Shown here: positions 49,796-59,255 of the stretch, piece after piece | How positions within the stretch are numbered: the stretch's first letter is position 1 | How the letters are laid out: each line of letters begins with the position of its first letter | DNA from: Oxalobacteraceae bacterium UBA6018 | GTDB taxonomy: Bacteria; Pseudomonadota; Gammaproteobacteria; Burkholderiales; Burkholderiaceae_D | Direction of reading: 5' to 3' | DNA: 64,000 bases | Assembly: GCA_002428015.1 (NCBI GenBank) | Contig: DIZW01000031.1 | Location: 61,241-125,240 of the forward strand | The notes under the pieces: model-generated | The model's database searches: none | Told to the model about the DNA's origin: nothing | Seen by the model: the letters and a program-made list of their open reading frames with translations, nothing else | Translations under genes and position numbers: made by a program

Positions 49796-52408
49796 TCAAT
49801 TCGCGTTCAAGGTCCCCATGATGCCGATCTCGGCGATGCCGCAGGTGGCGCCGGAGGGCACGGTCAGGCTCAGGCGCAGGCTTTTTCCGCTGACGGCGGG
49901 CGTGGCGAGGTCGAGCGTGTCGGAGCTGCCCTTGGCGCTGGCCAAGGCTTGCCAGCTCCCGTCGACGGCTTGCGCCTCGGCGCTGACGGCGCAACGCCCG
50001 GCGGCGGCGAAGCGGATGCTCAGGCGGCGGTAGGTCAACATGCGCTCGGGATCGATGAGGATCCACGGATGTCCGTCGTCGGCGCCGGGTTGCCAAAACG
50101 ACGCCGGATTGCCATCGTTGGCCTGCGCCGGGCTATGGCCGGGCGCGCTCGAACTGGCGCGGGTCGGATTGTGCAGGCCGAAGGTCTGCTCGAGAATGGA
50201 ACTGGCCGCCCGGTAGTCGCGGTAGGGAAGCTCGGCTGCCACCGGCGTCACGCCAGGGATGAAGGGCGGGCCATCGACTGTCTTCACCGTCAGCACGCCG
50301 TCGCGCAGGCCGGGCGAGCTGGCGCGGATGTGCGAGGTGCCGGCCTGCCAGCTGCGCATGGCGATCGCCGCCTGGCCGTCGCGGATGGGAATATCGCCGT
50401 CGGGGGTGAAATCGATGCTGCGCCCGGTCGGCAGCTCGCCCGGTCCGGCTTCCAAGGCCAGATGCACGGGCGGGCTGTTTCTGAGCGCCTGGCCGGCTGC
50501 GTCGACCACCGTGACCACCAGTTGCACGTCGTCGGTGCCGTCGGCATGGCGGATCAGCGGCGCGCTGGCGGTGATGCGCAAGGCGGCCGGCAGCCCCGCC
50601 TGCGGCCAGACCGGCGGCGCCACGCCGCGATAGGCCTGGCGGTACCAGTACCAGGCGCGTTTCGGCAGACGCGCATAGTCGACCAAGCCCATCGAGCCGA
50701 ATTGGCGCCCGGCGATCGTGCCATGGTCAAAGCCGGCCCAGATCGCCTCGCCCGCGCGCCAGGGAAAGCGCCATGACGCGGGCTGGCCCGCCTGCGCGCC
50801 CGGCGTTCTCTCGATGTCGCCCCAGCCGGGGTCGAACGGACCGGGCCGGTCGGCGATGGTCGAGCCGTATTCGGCGACGAAATTGGCGCGGCCCGGATTC
50901 GGGAACAGGACCGCGCCGTCGCCGTTGTAGCCGGCGACGTCGCCGATCTGATCGATCGCGCCGCGCTGCGCGCCGTCGACGGCGGCCGGCCGGGTCGGAT
51001 CGAGCTGGTGCGTCAGGGCCACTTCCGCGGCCAGCAGCGCGCGCACCCGGGCCATGGTGTCCTCGGTGGTGAAGAAGACCTCGTTGTCCATGCCCCAGAC
51101 GACGATGGACGGATGGTTGCGGTTGATGCGTATCATTTCCGCCAACTGTTGGAGGACGCTGGCGTCGAAAGCGGCTTGCTGGGTGGGATCGGCGGGATAG
51201 GCGGGCGCGCCCCAGGGATTCTTGAACCCGGCCGTGCCCCAGAACGGCGCCTCGGACAGGAACATCATGCCGATCTGGTCGCTGGCCTCGGCGAAATGGG
51301 GATCGTGCGGATAGTGCGAGCTGCGGATGAAGTCGAAACCGGCGTCCTTCATCGAGCGCACGTCGCGCTCGATCGCGGCGTTGCTGACGGCGTCGCCCCA
51401 GCCGGCCTGGTCTTGATGCACGTTCGCGCCACGGAAATAACGGTGCTCGCCGTTCAGGAAGAAACCCTGCTCCGCCGTCCAGGCGATGGTGCGAAAGCCG
51501 AACGGCGTGTCGAAGCGGTCGCGTTCGCGCCCGCCCACGGCCAGCACGGTCACGGCATGGTACAGCTGCGGCGTTTCGGGACTCCACAGCTTGAGATGGT
51601 GCAGCGGGCCCGATTCCTGGCGCACGGTCACGCGTTGTCCCGGCGGCAGCCGCACCGTCTCCTCGGGCAGCGTTGCGACGCGCGCGCCGCGGCTGTCGAC
51701 AATGTGCGTCTTGACGCTGACCAGCGCCGCCGCCGCGCCGTCGTTGCGTACCTCCGTGTCGGCGTGCACCCGGCCCGCGTGGCCTGCCAGGCCCGGCGTG
51801 GTGATCGCCGTGCCGGTCCAGGGAATGTGCACCGCGTCCGTCGTCACCAGCCAGACATCGCGATAGAGCCCGCCGCTGAAGATGTGCTCGCCCGCGCGGG
51901 GCGCCAAGGTGGGGTCCCAGATATTGTCGACGCGCACAGCGATGCTGTTGCGGCCGGGGCGCAAGACGCTGGTGATGTCAACGGGAAAACCCGTGTAGCC
52001 GCCCCGATGGTTCGTCACTTGGCGGCCGTTGACGTAGATCGCGGCCGTCTGAAAGGCGCCCTCGAATTCGAGCGAGAAGCGGCGGCCGGCGGGTACCGAC
52101 TTCAGCGCCAGTTCCTTGCGATACCAGCCATAGCCGACATACACCTCCGGCGCCTGGAAATACGGGATGCTGAAGCTGTGCGGCAAGCCGACCGCCTGCC
52201 AGGCGCTATCGTCGAATGCGCTCTGCTCGGCGCCCTCGACCTGCCCCAAGTGAAAGCGCCAGCCGGCGTTGAAGTTCTGCCTGACGCGCCCGGACGGCGG
52301 ACTTTCGCTGGCGGGCGGCGCTGACCTTGCATGCGCCGGACTCACCAAGGCGGTGGATAGGACGACCTGGGCGGCAAGCAGTATCAAGAGGCGTATTGTG
52401 AGGCGCAT
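49796..52408 (-). CDS. secreted GH2 beta-galactosidase-like enzyme with F5/8-type C-terminal module
   Basis: 870 aa with signal peptide (ALVSPAHARS). GH2 domains in order; acid/base Glu in WGMDNEVFF and nucleophile Glu in FVAEYGSTI. The last about 140 residues (QANDGNPASFWQPG; CGIAEIGIMG) are a discoidin/F5/8 type C carbohydrate-binding module. GGAG lies about 11 nt upstream of the start. It follows GH29 on the same strand after a PQQ-dehydrogenase remnant, so may share promoter D. Confidence 0.87.
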   Translation of the reverse strand: MRLTIRLLILLAAQVVLSTALVSPAHARSAPPASESPPSGRVRQNFNAGWRFHLGQVEGAEQSAFDDSAWQAVGLPHSFSIPYFQAPEVYVGYGWYRKELALKSVPAGRRFSLEFEGAFQTAAIYVNGRQVTNHRGGYTGFPVDITSVLRPGRNSIAVRVDNIWDPTLAPRAGEHIFSGGLYRDVWLVTTDAVHIPWTGTAITTPGLAGHAGRVHADTEVRNDGAAAALVSVKTHIVDSRGARVATLPEETVRLPPGQRVTVRQESGPLHHLKLWSPETPQLYHAVTVLAVGGRERDRFDTPFGFRTIAWTAEQGFFLNGEHRYFRGANVHQDQAGWGDAVSNAAIERDVRSMKDAGFDFIRSSHYPHDPHFAEASDQIGMMFLSEAPFWGTAGFKNPWGAPAYPADPTQQAAFDASVLQQLAEMIRINRNHPSIVVWGMDNEVFFTTEDTMARVRALLAAEVALTHQLDPTRPAAVDGAQRGAIDQIGDVAGYNGDGAVLFPNPGRANFVAEYGSTIADRPGPFDPGWGDIERTPGAQAGQPASWRFPWRAGEAIWAGFDHGTIAGRQFGSMGLVDYARLPKRAWYWYRQAYRGVAPPVWPQAGLPAALRITASAPLIRHADGTDDVQLVVTVVDAAGQALRNSPPVHLALEAGPGELPTGRSIDFTPDGDIPIRDGQAAIAMRSWQAGTSHIRASSPGLRDGVLTVKTVDGPPFIPGVTPVAAELPYRDYRAASSILEQTFGLHNPTRASSSAPGHSPAQANDGNPASFWQPGADDGHPWILIDPERMLTYRRLSIRFAAAGRCAVSAEAQAVDGSWQALASAKGSSDTLDLATPAVSGKSLRLSLTVPSGATCGIAEIGIMGTLNAN

Positions 52409-52455
52409 TATTTTCTTTCTCCATTTTGGAGGCTGAAGGGGATTCGACGGGGGGC

Positions 52456-52642
52456 CTGATACCAGGCGAATCCGACCGAGTTACGGAGGCCACGCGCGAC
52501 CTCTGCCCGCTGCGAGCCGTCCGGATTCATGCGGTAGCTTTTCAAAGGCAGTTCGTCTTCCTTGTTGCATACGTTGCCGGGCACGCCCACCGGAGGTAGC
52601 GCTTGCCCTGCGGGCCCATCTTGACGATTTTCTCGCCATGCC
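52456..52642 (-). pseudogene. remnant of a soluble PQQ-dependent sugar dehydrogenase
   Basis: One frame reads HGEKIVKMGPQGKRYL, then the next frame VGVPGNVCNKEDELPL followed by YRMNPDGSQRAEVARGLRNS and VGFAWYQ. These are in the right order for the central part of soluble aldose/sorbosone dehydrogenases (PDGKLYVxxGxPCNVCN ... RMNPDGS ... ARGxRNxVGFDWHP). Both ends are missing and there is a frameshift, so it is a dead fragment of about 60 codons between GH29 and GH2. Confidence 0.7.
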
Positions 52643-52655
52643 ATGTGTCTGTGGG

Positions 52656-54995
52656 CTAGTCGCCGGCGGCCGGAATCACCGACAGCTCGGCGGCGCTGGC
52701 CCAGCCGCTGCCCCAGACCGCGTCCAGCGCGGTGAAGCGGAAGAAGCGCGCGTTCACAGGCTTGAAGTGCACTTCCTGCAGGTCCGGATTGTTGTGCACA
52801 TTGGCGAAGTTGCCGTGCTCGACGTCAGTGCTCCAGCTGGCGCCGTCCTCGCTGGTCTCGAAGCGGAAATGCTCGACGGTGCCGTTGAGCACGCCATCTT
52901 GCCGCGGCAGGTAGACGAAGCCGGCGATGCGGTGGGCCTGCCCCATGTCGACGGTGATGGCGTGCGGCATTTTCGTGTCCGCGTCATACCGGGTGTGCCA
53001 GAAGGTGCTCGAGTCGCCGTCGATGGCCAGCGCCGCGCCGTTGTTACCCTGCGCGGTTTCCTCGCTGTCGACGGCCACGACTTTCCATCCGCTCGGCGAG
53101 AGGCCGGCGAAGTTGCGCGAGCCGATCACTCCCAGCCGTCCGTCGGGCAGCAGGCGCGCCGCCTTCACCACGCCGCTCGAGGCCAGGGCCAAAGGCGCGC
53201 CGTAGACGGGCGAGGCGGGCGTCGGGGCCGAGCCGTCGATGGTGTAGACGATGGTGCCGCCGGACGGATGGCTGATGCGCACGCTGCCGTCGGCGCCGCG
53301 GTCGGCAATGGCCGGCGGCAGCAGCGCGACCGACTGCTTGTACAAGCCGACCTCGGCCAGGGAGGGCGCCAGGCGCGCGCCGGTGATGCGGATGCGCACG
53401 CGGTCGGTGGTCACCGGCCACTGCAGGCGGATCAGCCGGCGGTGGCCCACGGTGGTCAGGGTGTCGGAGGCGATCTTCTGCGCCGCCACCCAGGCCGCGC
53501 CGTTCCAGGTCTCGATCGCGAAGGACGCGATGCGCTGGCCGCGCTGGTCCACCGCCTCCTGCAGGGACACGACGTCGAAGCTGGCCGGCTTGGGCAGCTT
53601 GAGCGTGAGCGTGCCGTCGGTGCGCCCGGGCGCCGCTTCCCACCAGGTGCCCAGCTTGCCGTCGAGCGCGGCGGCGGCGCGGTGCCCCGGCGCGGCATGG
53701 TCGGCCGACAGATGGGCGCCGGCCGCCAGGTTGGTCGCGAAGGTGTCGCGCACGATCTCGGCCATCTGGCCCAGCGCCGTGACCTGCTCGTCAGGCACCA
53801 GGCCGCGCCGGTCCGGCGACAGGTTCAGGATCAGGTTGCCGTTGCGCCCGATCGACGAATAAAACACGTCCACCAGCTGGGTGACCGGGCGCGGATGCTT
53901 GTCGTGCGCCCAGAACCACTGGCCGTTGGCGAGGATGGTGACATTGGTCTCGGCCGGATACCACCACAGGTGCGACCCCGGCTTGAGTTGCTCCAGGGCG
54001 CCCAGGTCGCCGTGCATGTCGGGCCAATTGAAGTGTTCAGGCGCGGTCGGCAGCGGGATCACGCTCCACTCGGTGGTGCGACCGTAGCCGCTTTCCGAAC
54101 CGACCCAGCGCACGTCCGGGCCCTTGCCCATGATGACGGCATTGGGCTGCAGCTGGCGGATCAGGTCGTACCAGGCCGTGTAGTCGTAGGTTTCGGACAC
54201 GCTGGGGTCGGGGTTGGCGCCGTCGAACCACACCTCGCTCACCGGACCGTATTGGGTCAGCAGTTCGTACAGCTGGTTCAGGAAATAGCGGTTGTAGTCG
54301 TTCACGGTGTAGCTGAACGACTTGAAACCCGGCGTCGGTGCGCGGCCCTTGGACGGGTCGCTCTTGAAACTGGCCGGGTCGGTCGGGATCGTCGACTTCA
54401 GCTTGGCGCTGCCGTTGCCGTAGTAGCCGGCCGGGTTGCTGGGGTTGGTCCTGAGCTGGTACAGGTCGGCGGGCGAGAGGTAGATCCCCAGCTTGACGCC
54501 GGCGCCGCGCGCCGCGTCGGATACGTCGCGGACCAGGTCGCCCTTGCCGCCGCGCCAAGGGCTGGCGGCGGCCGAGTGCGCGGTGTAGCGGCTGGGCCAC
54601 ATCGCGAAGCCATCGTGATGCTTGGCCACGAGCACGAGCATTTTGCCGTCGAGTTGCTTGACCGCGTGCAGCCACTGCTTCGCGTCCAGCGCGCTCGGAT
54701 TGAAGATCGATGGGTCCTCGTGCCCGCTGCCCCACTCCACTTCGTTGAAGGTGTTGACGCCAAAATGGAGGAAGAAGGTGCGCTCCAGGCGCATCCACGC
54801 GCTTTGATTCGGCCGCGGCAAGACCTTGGCCGCCTTCTCGGCGACGACGGCCGCGCTATCACCCTCCGCGATGACTTGTTCGGTTGAATAGGCGATCGGC
54901 TGGGCGGCGGCGGCCAGCGCGCACGTGGCCGCGAGTGCCAGGCCGAGCGCCAGTTTGGTCAAAACCCGATCGATGTTGCTGCTTGTTTGCTTCAT
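52656..54995 (-). CDS. secreted GH29 alpha-L-fucosidase with carbohydrate-binding modules
   Basis: 779 aa with signal peptide (CALAAAAQ). GH29 features: FFLHFGVNTFNEVEWG near the start, VLVAKHHDGFAMWPS (120-134), nucleophile Asp258 in EVWFDGANPD. The C-terminal half has two F5/8-type modules (AAALDGKLGTWWEA and AALAIDGDSSTFWHTRYD) and a chitobiase-like segment (GGTIVYTIDGSAPTPASPVYG). GGAG with a 7-nt spacer fixes the start. It is expressed from XylR-box promoter D. It likely removes terminal fucose from plant side chains. Confidence 0.9.
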   Translation of the reverse strand: MKQTSSNIDRVLTKLALGLALAATCALAAAAQPIAYSTEQVIAEGDSAAVVAEKAAKVLPRPNQSAWMRLERTFFLHFGVNTFNEVEWGSGHEDPSIFNPSALDAKQWLHAVKQLDGKMLVLVAKHHDGFAMWPSRYTAHSAAASPWRGGKGDLVRDVSDAARGAGVKLGIYLSPADLYQLRTNPSNPAGYYGNGSAKLKSTIPTDPASFKSDPSKGRAPTPGFKSFSYTVNDYNRYFLNQLYELLTQYGPVSEVWFDGANPDPSVSETYDYTAWYDLIRQLQPNAVIMGKGPDVRWVGSESGYGRTTEWSVIPLPTAPEHFNWPDMHGDLGALEQLKPGSHLWWYPAETNVTILANGQWFWAHDKHPRPVTQLVDVFYSSIGRNGNLILNLSPDRRGLVPDEQVTALGQMAEIVRDTFATNLAAGAHLSADHAAPGHRAAAALDGKLGTWWEAAPGRTDGTLTLKLPKPASFDVVSLQEAVDQRGQRIASFAIETWNGAAWVAAQKIASDTLTTVGHRRLIRLQWPVTTDRVRIRITGARLAPSLAEVGLYKQSVALLPPAIADRGADGSVRISHPSGGTIVYTIDGSAPTPASPVYGAPLALASSGVVKAARLLPDGRLGVIGSRNFAGLSPSGWKVVAVDSEETAQGNNGAALAIDGDSSTFWHTRYDADTKMPHAITVDMGQAHRIAGFVYLPRQDGVLNGTVEHFRFETSEDGASWSTDVEHGNFANVHNNPDLQEVHFKPVNARFFRFTALDAVWGSGWASAAELSVIPAAGD

Positions 54996-55062
54996 TGCGC
55001 GTCTCCAAATGGGGCGTGGCAAACCACCGGTGTGACTCGTAGCGCCACCTTAGCCAGGGGGC

Positions 55063-55122
55063 ATTGTGCAAGCGCCGCCATGGCGCGGGAATGGCGAAAT
55101 CGCTCAGGCGCGCCAACGAAAT
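55063..55122 (-). promoter_or_regulatory. XylR-box promoter D of the GH29 gene
   Basis: Box 55090-55122: CGAAA at 55095 and 55117 (22 bp apart) with GCTCAGG between. TTCCCG (55091-55086) and CACAAT (55068-55063) give a 17-bp spacer. The GH29 start is 68 bp beyond the -10. Confidence 0.65.
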
Positions 55123-55176
55123 CGCCGGGACGCGGCTGCGCGCCGGCACCGGCCTGCCATCCGTGACGGCGGCCGG

Positions 55177-57612
55177 TCAGCGAGCCAGCGCATCGAGGCG
55201 CAAGCGCTGCACCGGCAAGCCCTCGCCGGCCACCTCCACCACGATAGCCCCGGCCGTGGTGGAGGCGCGCACGGCCGCCACCACCCTGCCGTGGAAGCTG
55301 GCGCGCCGGCCCGATTGCAGGCTGGACGCGTCCATCGGATTGCCATTGCCGGCGCCGGCCAGCACGCCGGCGCCGCTCACGCTGACCTTGAGCGGGCGGT
55401 CGCCGGCGCGGGCGTAAATGGGCACGCCGTCGCGGTCGAGCAGTTCGGCCGTCACGTAGGCCAGGTCCACGCCGTTGGCCGTCAGCTGCTCCCGGTCCAC
55501 GGTGAGCTTGACCGTGGCCGGCTGCCCGACCGTGCGCAATTCCCAGCGCCCGGCCGGCTTGCCGTCGCGGTAGCCGACCGCCACCAGCCGGCCCGGCGAA
55601 TAAGGCACCGTGTAATGGACTTTGTATTGACTATCCACGCCGACCGCCTTGCGTCCCAGGCTGCGGTCGTTGAGGAACAGCTCGACTTCCGGCAGCTCGG
55701 AATACACCACCACGTCGAGCGGCTTGCCCTCCTGGCCGGCCCAGGTCCAGCTGGGGTGGACGTCGTCCAGCGACCAGTCGTTGTGCTGCCCCACGATGGG
55801 GAAGAAGTGGCGGTCGGGCAGGTCTTCGGTGCCGGCCGGCTGGGCCACGAAGGCGGAGACGGGATCGATGCCGCTCTTCCACAGCACCTCCCGGTAATAG
55901 GCCGCGGGTCGCTTGCGACCGGTAGCGTCGATCTCGCCGCAATAGGCCAGGTGCCACGGATACGGCGCCAGCGACTGCCAGTCCTGGCTGTAGCCCATCC
56001 AGCCGATGCCGCTCTCGCCCAGGTAGTCGAAGGCGGTCCACACGAAGTCGCCGATCACCCACGGCATGGTCTCGACGGGACGCCAGTACTGGAAGGCGTC
56101 CTTGGGCATCGATTCGGAGGTGTACATGACGCGCGCCGGGAACTGCTGGTGGTCGCGCCCGAACAGGTGGGCCATGTAGTTGTAGCCGGCCACGTCGAGC
56201 TCGGCGTACTGGCTGGCGATGGCCGGGCCGTCGCTGCTGACCGCCTGGGTCACCGGCCGGGTCGGGTCGAGCCGGTGCACGCGCTGCGCCAGCTCATGCC
56301 CGGTGCGCGCGCCGTCGGGCGTGCCCTGCTCCGGAATCTCGTTGCCGATGCTCCAGAACAGCACGCTCGGGTGATTGCGCCCGCTCCGCACCAGGCTGTC
56401 CACGTCGCGCTCCCAGCTGCTGTCGAAAAAGCGCGCGTAGTCGGCGTCGCGCTTGCTCTTGCGCCAGGCGTCGAAGGCTTCGTCGATCACCAGCATGCCC
56501 AGTTCATCGGCCGCGTCCAGGGTCGCCTGGCTGGCGGGATTGTGCGCGCTGCGGATGGCGTTGTAGCCGGCCGCCTTCATCAGCGCGACCTTGCGCGCGT
56601 CCGCGTCGGGAAAGCCGGCGGCGCCCAGCATGTAGTTATCGTGATGGATGTTCCCGCCGCGCAGCACCACCTTCGCGCCGTTGATACGCAACCCGTTCTG
56701 CGCGTCCACCGCGATGGTGCGGATGCCGAAGCGGGTGCGCCTGACATCGGTCACGCGGCCGTTGACGCTCAGCGCCTGCTGCAAGGTGTAGAGGTTGGGC
56801 GAGTCCGGGCCCCACAGCGCCGGCTGCGCCACCGCCAGCGCCTGCACCGCGTCGACCTGGGCATGGGGCGCCAGCAGGTAGCCCTGGCGCGCCTGCGCCA
56901 CGGTGCGCCCGTCGGCGCCGATCACGGACGTGAGCAGCTCCACGCGCCGCGCCTTCGCGTGGCGATTGCTGATGGCGGCGCGCACGTTCAGCGCGGCGCG
57001 TTGGCCGGTCGCGGTTTCGGTCGAAACGAACACGCTGCCAGGGACCACATGCACCGGGTCGAGCAGCTCGAGGGTCACTGGACGGATAAGGCCGGAACCG
57101 GCATACCAGCGCGACGACGGGTCGGCGTGGCGGGTGCGCACCACCAGGACGTTGTCGCCGGCGCGCACCTTGCCGCTCAGGTCCAGCGTGAACGCGGTGT
57201 AGCCGTAGCGGTGTTGCCCCAGCTGGACGCCATTGAGCCAGATGTCGGCATCCATGTACGCGGCCTCGATATGGAGCAGGACGACGCTTGCCGCCTCGGC
57301 CGCGCTCAAGCTGAGGTGGCGCCGATACAGGGCCGTCACGCCCGCCAGGTAGCCGGAATCCTGGCCGGCGACGGCATGGCGATCGAACGGGGGCGCACCG
57401 TCAGCCTTGTCCATGATGGACGCGTCATGCGGCACCACGACCGTGCGCCATGCGGCGTCATCGAACCCGGGCTGTTCGGCCCCCGGGACATCGCCCGCCA
57501 TGAAGCGCCAGTCCAGCGCCAGGCTGCGTTCAAGTGCGCCGGCGGCCGGAGTGGCGAGCGCCAGCATCAGCGCCATTGGCGCGCACAGCGCGTATTTCTT
57601 CAGCATCGACAT
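55177..57612 (-). CDS. secreted GH2 beta-galactosidase-like enzyme
   Basis: 811 aa with signal peptide (ATPAAGALER). GH2 sugar-binding domain with DADIWLNGVQLGQHRYGYTAF, barrel with LRGGNIHHDN, acid/base Glu in FWSIGNEIPEQ and nucleophile Glu in MYTSESMPKD; DUF4982/GH2_C5-type modules follow. It is the third GH2 in the region. Start chosen at the ATG at 57612, with GAGAG upstream; an earlier ATG at 57651 is possible. No XylR box precedes it. It is divergent from the MFS permease, with an A/T-rich palindrome between. Confidence 0.86.
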   Translation of the reverse strand: MSMLKKYALCAPMALMLALATPAAGALERSLALDWRFMAGDVPGAEQPGFDDAAWRTVVVPHDASIMDKADGAPPFDRHAVAGQDSGYLAGVTALYRRHLSLSAAEAASVVLLHIEAAYMDADIWLNGVQLGQHRYGYTAFTLDLSGKVRAGDNVLVVRTRHADPSSRWYAGSGLIRPVTLELLDPVHVVPGSVFVSTETATGQRAALNVRAAISNRHAKARRVELLTSVIGADGRTVAQARQGYLLAPHAQVDAVQALAVAQPALWGPDSPNLYTLQQALSVNGRVTDVRRTRFGIRTIAVDAQNGLRINGAKVVLRGGNIHHDNYMLGAAGFPDADARKVALMKAAGYNAIRSAHNPASQATLDAADELGMLVIDEAFDAWRKSKRDADYARFFDSSWERDVDSLVRSGRNHPSVLFWSIGNEIPEQGTPDGARTGHELAQRVHRLDPTRPVTQAVSSDGPAIASQYAELDVAGYNYMAHLFGRDHQQFPARVMYTSESMPKDAFQYWRPVETMPWVIGDFVWTAFDYLGESGIGWMGYSQDWQSLAPYPWHLAYCGEIDATGRKRPAAYYREVLWKSGIDPVSAFVAQPAGTEDLPDRHFFPIVGQHNDWSLDDVHPSWTWAGQEGKPLDVVVYSELPEVELFLNDRSLGRKAVGVDSQYKVHYTVPYSPGRLVAVGYRDGKPAGRWELRTVGQPATVKLTVDREQLTANGVDLAYVTAELLDRDGVPIYARAGDRPLKVSVSGAGVLAGAGNGNPMDASSLQSGRRASFHGRVVAAVRASTTAGAIVVEVAGEGLPVQRLRLDALAR

Positions 57613-57701
57613 GACTCTCAAGCTCTCCAGCAAACTGACTTCAAACATCACAACGGGCCAACATCACAGGTTCGGGCCGCCAAATGTGGCCGGCACTAAT
57701 G

Positions 57702-57717
57702 TATCATATATATAATA
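57702..57717. promoter_or_regulatory. A/T-rich near-palindrome, candidate operator/promoter
   Basis: TATCATATATATAATA is palindromic in 14 of 16 positions and contains a perfect TATAAT in the plus direction. It lies 90 bp from the GH2 start and about 170 bp from the MFS start, between the divergent genes. It could be an operator or simply a melted promoter region. Confidence 0.35.
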
Positions 57718-57888
57718 AACACTCAAGCGCATCGCTCCCTCCGCACCCCGGCAAGTCCTGCTTCCAGCCATCGCTTTGCCTGCGAGCCGGCGCGATGCAG
57801 GGTGTGGCGCTTGAATGAGTCCGGTGTATCGATCGAGAACTAGCGTCCGACAGCAGCCCCGTTCAACCCTCACAGCAAAGGAACTGAA

Positions 57889-59202
57889 GTGCCTATCCCC
57901 CAACCTTCCGCAAACCCGGCCTTGGTAGTACAGCCTGGCGCGGCTTCGAATGCGAAGTCCACCATGTACCTGCTCACCAGCCTGTTCTTCATGTGGGGCT
58001 TCATCACGGTGATCAACAACACCCTGCTGCCCCACCTGCGCAGCGTGTTCGATCTGAACTACACCGAGACAACGGTGATCGAGTCGGTGTGGTTCATCGC
58101 CTACTTCGTGGCGTCCATCCCGTCCGCACGGCTGATCGAGCGCATCGGCTACAAGAAGTCGCTGATCGCCGGCCTGGGCATCATGGCGGCCGGCGCGCTG
58201 CTGATGGTCCCCGCGGCCAGGTTGCCGTCGTATGCGGTGACACTGTGCGCGCTGTTCATCATCGCCTGCGGCATCACCCTGCTGCAAGTGGCGGCCAACC
58301 CGTACGTCGCGGTGGTGGGACCGGCCGAGTCGGCGCCGGCGCGGCTCAACCTGGTGCAGGCCTTCAACTCGCTCGGCACCATGTTCGCGCCGCTCTTCGG
58401 CGGCTACCTGATCCTGGGACGTGCCGCCTCCGGCACCGCCAGCGCCAACCAGGTGCTGTCGCAAGCGCAGCGTCTGGCCGACGCCCAGTCGGTGCAACTG
58501 CCCTATCTGATTGTCGCCGCGGTGCTGGTGCTGCTGGCGATCGTCATCGCCCGCTTCCCCTTACCGGCGATTGCCTTGCCGGGCGGGGCGGCGCTGCGCG
58601 CGGCGCGTGGACAGGACTCCCTGTGGCGCCATCGCAATCTGGTGTTCGGCATTCCCGCCATTTTCATCTACCTGATCGCCGAGATCGGCGTGGCCAACCT
58701 GTTCATCAATTTCGTGTCCCAGCCGGAGATCGGCAATCTGACCCACGAAGCGGCGTCCCACTATCTGTTCCTGCTGTGGGGCGGCATGATGGTAGGCCGC
58801 TTCGCCGGCAGCGCGCTGATGCGCACTGTGAAGGCCGAGACCGTGCTCGCCGGCGCCAGCATCGGCGCCGGCATCGTGATGCTCGTCGCGAGCTTCGCCA
58901 CCGGATCGGTCGCGATGTGGGCGCTCATTTCGGTGGGGCTGTTCCATTCGGTGATGTTCCCGACCATTTTCACGCTCGGGATCAAGGGCCTGGGCGCGCG
59001 CACGGAAGACGGCGCCGGCCTGCTCATCATGGCCATCGCCGGCGGCGCGCTGGTCGTGGTGCAGGGCTGGCTGGCCGACCGCTTCGGCCTGCAGCTATCG
59101 TTCCTGCTGACCGTCGTGTGCGAAGTCTACGTCCTGTTCTACGCGCTGTGGGGCGCCAAGCCCACCAGCGCGTCGCCCGGGGGTGGACAGCCGCCAGCGT
59201 AA
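57889..59202 (+). CDS. MFS sugar permease, FHS family (FucP-like)
   Basis: 437 aa, 12 predicted helices. The motif LFFMWGFITVINNTLLPHLR near the start and QVAANPYVAVVGPAESAPARL followed by QAFNSLGTMFAP are those of the FHS family (L-fucose:H+ symporter FucP, glucose/galactose GluP). It starts with GTG after AAAGGAACTGAA. It sits among fucosidase and galactosidase genes, so fucose, galactose or glucose are likely cargoes. No XylR box is visible. Confidence 0.87.
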   Translation: MPIPQPSANPALVVQPGAASNAKSTMYLLTSLFFMWGFITVINNTLLPHLRSVFDLNYTETTVIESVWFIAYFVASIPSARLIERIGYKKSLIAGLGIMAAGALLMVPAARLPSYAVTLCALFIIACGITLLQVAANPYVAVVGPAESAPARLNLVQAFNSLGTMFAPLFGGYLILGRAASGTASANQVLSQAQRLADAQSVQLPYLIVAAVLVLLAIVIARFPLPAIALPGGAALRAARGQDSLWRHRNLVFGIPAIFIYLIAEIGVANLFINFVSQPEIGNLTHEAASHYLFLLWGGMMVGRFAGSALMRTVKAETVLAGASIGAGIVMLVASFATGSVAMWALISVGLFHSVMFPTIFTLGIKGLGARTEDGAGLLIMAIAGGALVVVQGWLADRFGLQLSFLLTVVCEVYVLFYALWGAKPTSASPGGGQPPA

Positions 59203-59255
59203 GATCCCGCCGTCGTCGGCCGGCGTGAAGACGCTCGGCCGCACATGGCGCTCGG

